The notes: a model not told the origin generated them from the sequence alone. Counted from the first letter of the stretch, positions 1 through 6,311 are shown. The stretch: 18,557 nucleotides of DNA from 13-2-20CM-68-14 sp035640035 (GCA_035640035.1 DASQWX010000197.1:1-18557); one strand, 5' to 3'. Program-made: numbers and translations.

Positions 1-663
1 GCGGAGCTCGAGGTCGACGCTCAGATCCCGCAGGCGCTACGAGAGGCGTGCGCTCTGGCCGCATCGCCGCAGCTCCGCGCGATGGGCACGCTCGGCGGGA
101 ACCTGCTGCAGGCGACGCGCTGCTGGTACTGGCGTCTCAAATTCCCCTGCTACCTGCACGGCGGGAATGTCTGCCATGCGAAGGCGGGGCAGCACCGCGA
201 GCATGCGATCTTCGGCAACGAGCGATGCGCCTCGGCCCATCCGTCCGACCCGGCGGCAGCGCTCCTTGCGCTCGGCGCGACCGTGCGGACAACCGACCGC
301 GAGCTGCCGATCGCCGAGCTCTACCGCCTTCCGACCGACGACGACCGCGAGGTCACCGCGCTGCGAGCCGGCGAGCTCATTCTCGAGCTCGACGTGCCGC
401 GGCCGGAGGCGAGCGTCTACCTGAAGGCGATGGACCGCCGCGAGTGGTCGTTCGCGCTCGTCGGGGTGGCAGCGGCGCGGTTCCCGGACGGCGTGCGGCT
501 CGGCCTAGCCGGCGTCGCCCCGACCCCTTGGGCTCTCTCGTCACCGGACGATCTCGACCGAGCGACGGCGCTGCCGGGGACCGCGTACAAGGTCGACATC
601 GCCCGCGCCCTCGTTCGTCGCGCGCTCGAGGCGGTCGAGGGCGGCGCCGTAGCAGCTTCCTGA
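1..663 (+). CDS. FAD-binding (medium, CoxM/XdhB-like) subunit of a molybdenum hydroxylase, 5' truncated
   Basis: This is the C-terminal 220 residues of the FAD subunit of a xanthine dehydrogenase/CO dehydrogenase-family enzyme. The subunit passes electrons between the 2Fe-2S subunit and an acceptor. The frame is open from base 1, so the start lies outside the window. Seen directly: the FAD-binding GTLGGN motif (residues 29-34 of the fragment), HPSDPAAALLAL near 80-91, and the YLKAMDRREWSFALVGVA segment typical of the family's C-terminal half. Four cysteines (fragment residues 41, 50, 58, 76) lie in the loop between these motifs. In 4-hydroxybenzoyl-CoA reductase beta and E. coli PaoB an equivalent loop binds an extra 4Fe-4S cluster, so this subunit may too, although the spacing differs. 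The substrate cannot be read from this subunit. The MocA-like gene downstream supports a molybdenum enzyme operon. Confidence 0.88.
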   Translation, partial: AELEVDAQIPQALREACALAASPQLRAMGTLGGNLLQATRCWYWRLKFPCYLHGGNVCHAKAGQHREHAIFGNERCASAHPSDPAAALLALGATVRTTDRELPIAELYRLPTDDDREVTALRAGELILELDVPRPEASVYLKAMDRREWSFALVGVAAARFPDGVRLGLAGVAPTPWALSSPDDLDRATALPGTAYKVDIARALVRRALEAVEGGAVAAS

Positions 664-758
664 TCGGGCGCCGCTTCAACTGTTGACGCGTCGCCCAAGG
701 CGTACCCGGCCTCCTCTCCACCGCGGGCGTAACGAGGAAATGCGCGCGTGTCCGTGAC

Positions 759-763
759 GGAGG
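759..763 (+). promoter_or_regulatory. Shine-Dalgarno GGAGG deciding the MocA-like start
   Basis: GGAGG lies 8 nt before the ATG at 772. It supports this start over the in-frame GTG at 748, which has no comparable site. Confidence 0.6.
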
Positions 764-771
764 ACGAGACA

Positions 772-1308
772 ATGTGCGCCATGGTTGCCGCGGTCGTGCT
801 GGCGGCAGGGGCGTCGTCGCGCTTCGGGTCGCCGAAGCAGCGGTTTCTGCTCGCGCCGGTGCTCGAGCGCGTCCGCGAAGCGAAGAGAGTCGACGAGATC
901 GTCGTCGTCACCGGTGCTCACGAGGTCGAGACCGATGCCCGCGTCGTCCCTTGCCCGGACTGGGCCCGGGGGCCGGGTGCCTCCCTGCGCTGCGGGCTTG
1001 CCGCATTGCCACCGGAGGCCGAGGCCGCGGTCGTCGTCCTCGCCGACGGGCCGATGCTCGCCCCCGAGGCTGTGGATCGCGTCGTCGCGGCCTGGCGTGA
1101 CGGAGACGGCGACGTCGTGGCCGCGAGCTACGAGGGCAATCGCGGCCACCCCGTCGTGCTCGACCGCGTCGCCTGGGCCCGAATTCCGGACGAAGGCGCC
1201 CGCGCGCTGACGCCCGTGCTGATCGCATGCGACGACCTCGGCGGTCCGGGCGACATCGACGTGCCCGGCGACCTCCGGGGGAGGGTGACCGACCCGAACG
1301 CAGAATGA
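772..1308 (+). CDS. MocA-like molybdenum cofactor nucleotidyltransferase
   Basis: Predicted NTP transferase of the MobA/MocA family, 178 residues. MocA-type enzymes add CMP to molybdopterin to make the MCD cofactor used by xanthine-dehydrogenase-family enzymes, which fits the upstream hydroxylase subunit. The nucleotide-binding signature LAAGASSRFGSPKQ is at residues 8-21, and the metal-binding LADGPM segment (usually LADQP in MocA) lies in the middle. RGHPVVL matches the conserved GHP region. The start at 772 is preferred because GGAGG (759-763) lies 8 nt upstream. An in-frame GTG at 748 would put this site inside the gene. The protein is a little shorter than typical MocA: the stretch after the PKQ motif, usually carrying the PLGG/PLL segment, is compressed. 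CMP versus GMP specificity is inferred from context only. Confidence 0.8.
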   Translation: MCAMVAAVVLAAGASSRFGSPKQRFLLAPVLERVREAKRVDEIVVVTGAHEVETDARVVPCPDWARGPGASLRCGLAALPPEAEAAVVVLADGPMLAPEAVDRVVAAWRDGDGDVVAASYEGNRGHPVVLDRVAWARIPDEGARALTPVLIACDDLGGPGDIDVPGDLRGRVTDPNAE

Positions 1309-1320
1309 GAAGCGGGTCCG

Positions 1321-1989
1321 ATGGCGGTCGCCCCTCAGCTCGACCAACAGGAGCCCTCGCCGCTCGCAACTGCGCGGCTTCAGCGAAAGCTGACGGTGGA
1401 CGAAGCCGCGCACCGGGCCGGCCTAAGCCCCGAACAGCTGCAGTGGCTCGAGGAAGGCCGGGTGTACCGATTCCCGAGCGCCGATGATGCGCTCGTCGCC
1501 GTCGTCCTCTACGCATCGGCCCTCGGCATCGACCAGGACGAGGCTCGCTCGCTCGCCCGGCTCCCGGTCGAGCCGCGACCCCCGCGCTATCCGCGGACCC
1601 GCATCATCAGCGCCGCCGCCGGCCTCGCCCTGCTCGCGGCCCTGGGCGTTGCGTTGCTCGGCGGTTTCGCAGGCGGGGCGAAGAAGGGACCGACGAAAGC
1701 GCCGCTCCCGACCTGGAAGCTCGAAGTCGACGTTCTCAACGGCGGCGGCGACATTTATTACACGCGGGCACTCGCGTCCAAAGTCGGCGCGCTCGGCTAC
1801 AAGATCAACCGCGTGGCCAAGGCGAACCGGTTCGACTATCGGAGCACGGCGGTGTACTTCGAGCCGGGCGGCGAGACCTACGGCGCGCGGCTGGCGAAGC
1901 AGCTGTGCGTCGACGCTCGCCCACTACCAGGCGGCACGAACCCGCGGCGGTTGGTCGTGATCGCCGGGCCGCCTCAGATCGGCTGCTGA
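1321..1989 (+). CDS. Membrane-anchored HTH (RodZ-like) protein with LytR C-terminal domain
   Basis: A 222-residue protein of three parts. Residues about 15-80 form a helix-turn-helix of the Xre/RodZ N-terminal kind (LATARLQRKLTVDEAAHRAG, then LSPEQLQWLEEGR). Residues about 95-118 are a single hydrophobic transmembrane helix preceded by arginines, giving a cytoplasmic N-terminus. Residues about 132-217 resemble the LytR_C domain: the stretch from LEVDVLNGGGD through Y-T-R-A-L, then GYKINRVAKA, and the closing LVVIAGP. LytR_C domains occur in envelope-assembly proteins of actinobacteria. The role is probably a cell-envelope or shape factor, possibly touching DNA or the cytoskeleton through the HTH; no specific partner is visible. 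It begins 12 nt after the MocA-like stop, so it may be co-transcribed with that gene. The ribosome site is weak (GAGAAG upstream of the ATG). Confidence 0.7.
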   Translation: MAVAPQLDQQEPSPLATARLQRKLTVDEAAHRAGLSPEQLQWLEEGRVYRFPSADDALVAVVLYASALGIDQDEARSLARLPVEPRPPRYPRTRIISAAAGLALLAALGVALLGGFAGGAKKGPTKAPLPTWKLEVDVLNGGGDIYYTRALASKVGALGYKINRVAKANRFDYRSTAVYFEPGGETYGARLAKQLCVDARPLPGGTNPRRLVVIAGPPQIGC

Positions 1990-1996
1990 AACCCTC

Positions 1997-2239
1997 CTAG
2001 ACGAGAGGCGTGCGAAGCTCGGCGAGCTTCGTCTTCAGCTCCGGCGGCATGCCTTCGGTCACCGCTTGCCTGACGAAGCGCCTGAGTGCCTCCTCGAAGC
2101 GATAGCGCTTCCGGCAATAGGCGCACAGGTCGAGGTGCTCCTCCGCCTCCGCGCGCTCCTGGTCGCTCAGCTCGCGGTCGAGGAACGGCTGCAGCAGCTC
2201 CTCGCACCTCTCGCACGGATCTTCGGCGAATCCGCTCAC
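1997..2239 (-). CDS. Zinc-binding anti-sigma factor, RsrA-like (ZAS family)
   Basis: An 80-residue soluble protein without a membrane segment. Known family: RsrA holds SigR inactive and releases it when disulfide stress oxidises zinc-ligand cysteines. Seen here: Cys9 and Cys12 near the N-terminus, then the HxxxCxxC zinc motif at His35, Cys39 and Cys42. The likely ligand set is Cys12, His35, Cys39 and Cys42. The segment EEALRRFVRQAV after the motif matches the RsrA sigma-binding helix. Length is close to RsrA (about 105 residues) but shorter. It starts with GTG at 2239, overlapping the sigma gene stop by 4 nt (GTGA), so the two are translationally coupled and probably made in fixed ratio. Redox sensing is inferred from the family and the promoter; the motif alone is also found in non-redox anti-sigma factors. 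Confidence 0.85.
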   Translation of the reverse strand: MSGFAEDPCERCEELLQPFLDRELSDQERAEAEEHLDLCAYCRKRYRFEEALRRFVRQAVTEGMPPELKTKLAELRTPLV

Positions 2240-2847
2240 GCTGCCTCACCTCCGTCGACGACGGCGCGCTCGGCGAGCTCGCGTTTCAGGATCCGCCGCC
2301 CGCGATGCAGGCGTGACATGACGGTTCCGACCGGGATGTTCAGGATCTGAGCGGCGTCGTTGTAGCTGAAGTCCCCGATGTCGACGAGCACGATCGCATC
2401 GCGGAAGTCGTGCGGTACGGCCGACAGGGCGGCGACGGCATCGTCTTGTGAGAGCCGCTCGATGACTCGCTGTTCATCGACATTCGGTTCGCGCGTCGCC
2501 TCCTCGAGCTTGTTGTAGAGGAAGTAGTCGCCTTCCTCCAGCGGCTGCATATCGGGAGCCCGCTGGATGCGACGGCCGCGATCGATGTTGAGGTTCGTCA
2601 GGATGCGCAAGAGCCACGCCCGCAGGTTTGTTCCGGGTTGGAACGACCTCCAGCTTCGAAAGGCCCTTGCGTATGTCTCCTGCATCAAATCCTCGGCTTC
2701 TTCGCGGGACGAGACCAGCCGCCTGGCGACGCGATAGACCTGGTCGGCGAGCTCGAGTGCTTCCTCCTCGAATCGGACCCGGTCACGGGCGTCCTCGGCG
2801 AGCCGTCTCGCCTCAGTTTCAGGTGCCGTCTCACCCACGACGGCCAC
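2236..2847 (-). CDS. ECF RNA polymerase sigma factor, SigR/SigH (ECF12-like)
   Basis: A 203-residue ECF sigma factor. Region 2 is at about 25-95, with the EEAEDLMQETYARAFRSW core promoter/polymerase segment at 49-66 and the characteristic FQPGTNLRAWLLRILTNLNID at 69-89. SigR and SigH share this FTPGTNLKAWL-type wording. Region 4 is at about 135-190, with the FSYNDAAQILNIPVGTVMSRLHRGR helix-turn-helix at 160-184. Known function of the family: it directs transcription of thioredoxin, mycothiol and protein-quality genes during thiol oxidation. The coupled zinc anti-sigma gene and the GGAAT-N18-GTT promoter upstream support that assignment. The start is uncertain: GTG at 2847 gives the longest frame, and a GTG three codons later at 2838 is an alternative with a better-spaced AGG upstream. 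Confidence 0.92.
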   Translation of the reverse strand: MAVVGETAPETEARRLAEDARDRVRFEEEALELADQVYRVARRLVSSREEAEDLMQETYARAFRSWRSFQPGTNLRAWLLRILTNLNIDRGRRIQRAPDMQPLEEGDYFLYNKLEEATREPNVDEQRVIERLSQDDAVAALSAVPHDFRDAIVLVDIGDFSYNDAAQILNIPVGTVMSRLHRGRRILKRELAERAVVDGGEAA

Positions 2848-2873
2848 CCTAGCAACGCTTCTTTTCAGGCTGC

Positions 2874-2899
2874 AACGCGCCGTCGCACGTGCTCATTCC
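2874..2899 (-). promoter_or_regulatory. Candidate SigR-type autoregulatory promoter
   Basis: Read on the minus strand, GGAAT (2899-2895) is followed after exactly 18 nt by GTT (2876-2874). This matches the published SigR consensus GGAAT-N18-GTT. The 3' edge is 26 nt upstream of the GTG at 2847, so the expected transcript would have a leader of about 20 nt. This implies positive autoregulation of the sigma/anti-sigma pair, as known for sigR-rsrA. Confidence 0.7.
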
Positions 2900-2900
2900 C

Positions 2901-2927
2901 GTTTACGCCTGTACGCGATGCGGGTAC
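2901..2927 (+). promoter_or_regulatory. Candidate SigB/SigF-type general-stress promoter
   Basis: GTTTAC (2901-2906), a 15-nt spacer and GGGTAC (2922-2927) resemble the SigB/SigF-group promoter (GTTT ... GGGTA). The element ends 37 nt before the DUF2171 ATG. It abuts the divergent SigR-type -35 at 2895-2899. Inferred from motif match only. Confidence 0.45.
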
Positions 2928-2964
2928 GCGCATAGCGCAGGCAACCGAAAGGAAGGTCGATTCA

Positions 2965-3429
2965 ATGGAAGGGTTCGAGGTCGTCACGAGCGACGACTGC
3001 AAGATCGGTCACGTCGTCGAGGTTCGCGACGGTCATGTGATCGTCGAGCACGGGCTCCTGAAGAAGACCCGCCATGCCGTGCCCGAGGCGTTCGTGCACA
3101 CGGACGACGCGGAGAAGACGGTTCGCCTCAGCGTCTCGAAGGAGATCGTCGAGAGCTCGCCGAAGGTCGAAAACGGCTCGCTCGACACGCAGGCCGTGGC
3201 CGAGCACTTCGGGCTTGCCTCGGGAACGCCGGCGCCGGAGACGGAGGGGTACGGCGAGATGCTGCCCGACGATCCGGGACGAAGCGCCGATCAGGATGCG
3301 CTTCGCGCCGGTCGCGAGCCCGCGGACAAGGCGCGGGCCGAGAGGCGCGAGGATGGCATCGAGCCCGAGCGGGACCTCGCCAACACCCCGACTGGCTATT
3401 TCAGCGATCGCGTGCCGGGCGGGATGTAA
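2965..3429 (+). CDS. DUF2171/PRC-barrel-like protein, probable stress protein
   Basis: A 154-residue protein. The first 65 residues look like a DUF2171/PRC-barrel fold: a short beta-rich unit with DDCKIGHVVEVRDGHVIVEHG, then KTRHAVPEAFVH and VRLSVSKEIVESSP. The rest (about 85-154) is charged, rich in Glu, Asp, Arg and Pro, probably disordered, and ends in GYFSDRVPGGM. No signal peptide or membrane helix is seen. The ATG at 2965 is favoured by the AAAGGAAGG ribosome site 8 nt upstream; the frame is open further upstream, but that part runs antisense into the sigma gene. It is divergent from the SigR-type pair and has its own SigB/SigF-like promoter, suggesting stress induction. Biochemical function is unknown; related domains occur in small stress-associated actinobacterial proteins. 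Confidence 0.72.
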   Translation: MEGFEVVTSDDCKIGHVVEVRDGHVIVEHGLLKKTRHAVPEAFVHTDDAEKTVRLSVSKEIVESSPKVENGSLDTQAVAEHFGLASGTPAPETEGYGEMLPDDPGRSADQDALRAGREPADKARAERREDGIEPERDLANTPTGYFSDRVPGGM

Positions 3430-3438
3430 CTCCTGCAG

Positions 3439-3660
3439 CTACTCGGAAGGCTGAAGAGGCCGGAATCCGGCTTTCGCCATTGCCGCGAGGAGCGCATCGA
3501 GGTCGGTGCGCTCCTCGTCCCAACTGAGCATCACCGTTCCCATCAGATTTGCGTTCGCGTACTCGAGGCCGTCATGGCCTCGAAGCGCAGCGCCGAGCCG
3601 GTGGACGCACCGCTCGCATCGGATCCCCGCGACCTGCAGCGTCTCGGAGCGAACCGCCAT
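3439..3660 (-). CDS. Small heavy-metal-associated (HMA) domain protein, copper-chaperone-like
   Basis: A 73-residue single-domain protein with the HMA ferredoxin-like fold. The metal-binding motif reads GIRCERC (Cys15, Cys18), a variant of the GMTCxxC of CopZ/Atx1-type chaperones. The rest fits a beta-alpha-beta-beta-alpha-beta pattern: VHRLGAALRG helix, ANANLMGTVMLSWDEE strands, DLDALLAAMAKAGF helix. The ATG at 3660 shares one base with the stop of the upstream ligase (TGATG), so translation is probably coupled. No copper ATPase or copper regulator is in the window, so the metal (Cu(I), Zn or another) is unknown. The same frame is open far upstream, antisense or shadow to the ligase gene, and I reject that extension. 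Confidence 0.8.
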   Translation of the reverse strand: MAVRSETLQVAGIRCERCVHRLGAALRGHDGLEYANANLMGTVMLSWDEERTDLDALLAAMAKAGFRPLQPSE

Positions 3661-4769
3661 CAGGGCGAGCGTACCCGTTGGGGGCGCGTCCGCTCGACGA
3701 GGTCGGCGCAGACGGCCTCCAAGCCCTCCGAACGCCCCACGGCGAGCTGGTCGTCCGCCTCGGAACGGGACGGGTCGATCGCGGCGAGGAGGTCGCGGGT
3801 GCCGAGCTCGTCGACGGATGGACCGACCAGTCCGCGCAGTTCCTCTGTCAGCTCTGGCACGCCGATGAGCCGCGTGCCGTCGGGGTGGATCAGCTGGGCG
3901 GCAGTGCCGAAGCGAAGCGCCGACCAGCGATTCTGCGCGTAGTCGCCGCGGTCGGCCGGCTGTGCCGCGTCCGTCCCCAGGGCGGCGCACAGGGCTTGAA
4001 CGAGTGCAGCGTGGGCCGCGGTGAGCTCGAGGGCGGTCGGCTGGTCCGGCATCCGGACCTCGAGCGTCCCGAAGCGCGGATGGGGCCGAATGTCCCACCA
4101 GAACCGCGTGTAGTCGTCGGCGAGCCCGAGCCCGATCAGCCGCTCGACGAACGATTCCCAGGCTCCATATGAGCCGAACGGCGGCGGGGCCCCGGCCCGC
4201 GGGAGCTGCGCGAGGATCTCGGCGCGGTTCGAGGCCAGCCCCGTCTCGCGGCCGCTGAGATAGGGCGAGTTCGCCGAGAGGGCAAGCACGAGCGGCAGCC
4301 ACGGAAGCACCGCCTCGAGCGTCGCGTAGCACGCCTCGGCGCTCGCGACCCCGACGTGCACATGGAGCCCGCTGACGCCCTGCCGTCGCGCCGAGACGCC
4401 CGCGAAGCCGACGAACTCCTTGTAGCGTGGATCGTCGGCGATCTGCTCCTGCTCGGGATCGCTGAGCGGATGCGTGCCGGCCGCGCCGACCCGCAGACCG
4501 TTCTCCTCCGCGATCTCCGCGGCGGCGCGACGAAGCTCGCCGAGCGCCGCATGGGCCTCGGCGACGGAGTCGCAGATGTCTGTGTTCAGCTCGACGATCG
4601 AGGCAAAAAGCTCGGTCTTCAGCCGGCCGGGAAGCTCGCGCGTCTGCGACTCACGGATCAGCAACTCGACCGCGGGATTGAGCGCGAGGGTCTCGGCGTC
4701 GAGAATCATCACTTCCTCCTCGATCCCCACCGAGAACGGCGAGCTCTCCCCGAAGTGCTGCTCGATCAA
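3660..4769 (-). CDS. YbdK-type carboxylate-amine ligase (glutamate-cysteine ligase 2 family)
   Basis: A 369-residue protein, the same size as E. coli YbdK (372). Family function: ATP-dependent joining of a carboxylate to an amine; YbdK has weak glutamate-cysteine ligase activity, and the in vivo substrate is often unknown. Motifs seen: FSVGIEEEVMILD near 12-24 (nucleotide/metal-binding glutamates), KTELFASIVELNT near 51-63, GLHVHVGV mid-protein (catalytic core), LASNRAEIL, and WWDIRPHPRFGTLEVRMPDQP. The start is TTG at 4769; no good Shine-Dalgarno is visible, but the N-terminal length before GIEEE fits the family. It is coupled (TGATG) to the HMA peptide, and the SigR/RsrA-like pair lies nearby, so a role in thiol or metal homeostasis is an attractive inference without direct proof. 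Confidence 0.88.
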   Translation of the reverse strand: MIEQHFGESSPFSVGIEEEVMILDAETLALNPAVELLIRESQTRELPGRLKTELFASIVELNTDICDSVAEAHAALGELRRAAAEIAEENGLRVGAAGTHPLSDPEQEQIADDPRYKEFVGFAGVSARRQGVSGLHVHVGVASAEACYATLEAVLPWLPLVLALSANSPYLSGRETGLASNRAEILAQLPRAGAPPPFGSYGAWESFVERLIGLGLADDYTRFWWDIRPHPRFGTLEVRMPDQPTALELTAAHAALVQALCAALGTDAAQPADRGDYAQNRWSALRFGTAAQLIHPDGTRLIGVPELTEELRGLVGPSVDELGTRDLLAAIDPSRSEADDQLAVGRSEGLEAVCADLVERTRPQRVRSP

Positions 4770-4903
4770 GGAAGGAAGGCTAAACGTCGCCCGAACGCGG
4801 CCGACGCGGGTGGTCCCTTGCTACGAGCGCGGCGCGTGACGCGGTGCTTGCAGGCCTAGCCGCGAAAGCGGCGAGGGTCTGCGCGCGGAAAATGAATTAA
4901 AAG

Positions 4904-4936
4904 CTGGAGGGCCCGGGCAGGCATCGGGCCCTCCAG
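4904..4936 (-). terminator. Rho-independent-type terminator of the HtrA gene
   Basis: A perfect 12-bp stem (arms 4904-4915 and 4925-4936) with a 9-nt loop. On the minus strand it is followed by CTTTTAATTCATTTT, a T-rich tail. It lies about 80 nt past the HtrA stop and would end that transcript. Confidence 0.72.
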
Positions 4937-4939
4937 CAA

Positions 4940-4985
4940 GCGCTCCCGCAAGCCGCGCTGGCAACGGCTGCTGGCGCGGGAGCGC
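4940..4985 (-). terminator. Second hairpin downstream of the HtrA gene
   Basis: A perfect 10-bp stem (arms 4940-4949 and 4976-4985) encloses 26 nt with a possible inner 5-bp stem (4951-4955 with 4965-4969). It has no T-tract of its own. It may strengthen termination, protect the mRNA 3' end or belong to a structured RNA; the sequence does not decide. Confidence 0.4.
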
Positions 4986-5016
4986 GGCCCCAGGGGTCAG
5001 GGGCCATTCAGGACGG

Positions 5017-6225
5017 TCAACCGGGAGAGGATGGTTGCCGTCCGAGCTTGACGTTGACAGTCACCTTCTTGGTGCCCCGATAGACAACGAGGGAAATCGA
5101 CTGGCCGGGGCTCTTCGCTGCGATCAGGTCCCGGAGCTGGTCGATCGAGCTGAGCGGAACTCCGTCCGCGGAGACGATGAGGTCGCCGCCGATCGGCCAG
5201 CTCTCGCCGGAGACGACGGCGGTCTGGGTCCCCGCGCGAAGCCCGGCAGCGGCAGCACCACTGCCGGGCTGCACGCTGGCCACCAGGAGGCCATGCTGAG
5301 CGGGAAGCCTGAACAAGCGTGCGATCTCGGGGGAGACGGGCTTCGCGGTGATGCCGATGAAGGCGTGCTCGACCTTTCCCTTCTTGATCAACTGCGCGAC
5401 GACCGTCCGCACGGTGTTGACCGGAATGGCGAAGCCGATGCCGATGCTGCCGTCGGCGCCGGTGTCGCCTGTCGCGATCTGCGCGTTGACGCCGATCACC
5501 TGACCCCCCGAGTTGATGAGGGGCCCACCCGAGTTGCCGTGGTTGATCGGCGCGTCGGTCTGGATGACGTGGTCGATCGGGAACTGATTCGGGGCGCTGA
5601 TCGCACGCTGCACAGCGCTGACGATCCCGGCCGTCACCGAACGGTCGTAGCCGAGGGGATTGCCGATGGCGACGACGGAGTCGCCGACCCGGACCCGATC
5701 CGAGTTTCCGAAGGCAAGCGGGGTGAGCGCGCGCGAGCGCGCGTCGACCTGGAGCACCGCGATGTCGGTCGAGGGATCGGAGCCGACGATCCGCGCCTTC
5801 ATGTTGTCGCTGTTCGAGAAGCTGACCTCGACCGTCTTGGCCCCGGCGACGACGTGGTAGTTGGTGACGATGTGACCGGCCTTGTCGATGACGAAGCCGG
5901 AGCCGAGCGCTTTCTGCTCTTCGGTCTGCGGCAGGCCGAAACCAAAGAACGGATCGGTGTTCGTGCGGACGATCTGCGTGGAGGTGACCTGGACGACGCC
6001 GGGGGCGTCGCGCCGGAAGATGGCGTTGATCGTCAGCGCCTTGCCGGGCCGCGATGCCTGGAACGATGTCGGCGAGTTACCGCCGAGAGCCGGCTCGATC
6101 TGGCGAACGGTCGTCGTTTTGCCCCCGACGCCGAGCGCGGAGGCTCCCACGAGCGAGACAGCGCCTCCGACGACACCGGCCGCGACCAGCGCAGCAGCCG
6201 GCAGGAGTTGCCTCGAAGAGGTCAC
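5017..6225 (-). CDS. HtrA/DegP-family serine protease with PDZ domain, membrane-anchored
   Basis: A 402-residue S1C protease for quality control of damaged envelope proteins. Residues about 8-33 form a single hydrophobic segment after a short N-terminus, acting as signal anchor; the catalytic part would face outside the cytoplasm. The linker (35-65) is Gly/Ser/Thr-rich. The trypsin-like domain (about 66-285) carries the catalytic triad His124 (TNYHVV), Asp154 (STDIAVLQV) and Ser232 (GNSGGPL). One PDZ domain occupies about 290-395, with GLLVASVQPGSGAAAAGLR and GDLIVSADGVPL. Length and single PDZ match the actinobacterial HtrA/PepD type. The GTG start lies 6 nt behind a TATAAC box, so the mRNA may be leaderless. 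Stress induction is expected from the family but not shown. Confidence 0.93.
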   Translation of the reverse strand: MTSSRQLLPAAALVAAGVVGGAVSLVGASALGVGGKTTTVRQIEPALGGNSPTSFQASRPGKALTINAIFRRDAPGVVQVTSTQIVRTNTDPFFGFGLPQTEEQKALGSGFVIDKAGHIVTNYHVVAGAKTVEVSFSNSDNMKARIVGSDPSTDIAVLQVDARSRALTPLAFGNSDRVRVGDSVVAIGNPLGYDRSVTAGIVSAVQRAISAPNQFPIDHVIQTDAPINHGNSGGPLINSGGQVIGVNAQIATGDTGADGSIGIGFAIPVNTVRTVVAQLIKKGKVEHAFIGITAKPVSPEIARLFRLPAQHGLLVASVQPGSGAAAAGLRAGTQTAVVSGESWPIGGDLIVSADGVPLSSIDQLRDLIAAKSPGQSISLVVYRGTKKVTVNVKLGRQPSSPG

Positions 6226-6231
6226 GGTCCG

Positions 6232-6237
6232 GTTATA
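6232..6237 (-). promoter_or_regulatory. Candidate -10 box for leaderless transcription of the HtrA gene
   Basis: TATAAC on the minus strand ends 6 nt before the GTG at 6225, so initiation would fall at or next to the start codon. No good -35 lies at the usual distance (TTAACG is 20 nt upstream). Confidence 0.4.
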
Positions 6238-6258
6238 ACGCCGCCCCGTTGCACCCCC

Positions 6259-6288
6259 GTTAAGCGCGCTTTGCGCCTCTGTTAAGCG
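6259..6288 (+). repeat. Direct repeat GTTAAGCG in the HtrA/nitrilase divergent region
   Basis: Two perfect copies of GTTAAGCG (6259-6266 and 6281-6288) are 22 bp apart start to start, about two helical turns, between two divergent genes. This is the geometry of tandem sites for a dimeric or cooperative regulator. No regulator gene is adjacent. Confidence 0.4.
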
Positions 6289-6311
6289 TTTTTCACGCAG
6301 AATGAGCGGCG

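Larger units (their letters stand above)
4770..5016. other. Intergenic region rich in hairpins
   Basis: This 247-nt gap lies between the ligase start and the HtrA stop. Its left part should hold the ligase promoter, but I find no convincing -10/-35 there. It contains a 5-bp hairpin capped by a GAAA tetraloop (4859-4872), an AT-rich stretch (4890-4902) and the two strong hairpins listed separately. No coding frame with family resemblance and no tRNA was recognised. Confidence 0.6.

Noticed and set aside
3661..4332. N-terminal extension of the HMA peptide
   Set aside because: The extension is Arg/Ala/Pro-rich out-of-frame reading of the ligase gene; only the last 73 residues resemble a known domain.
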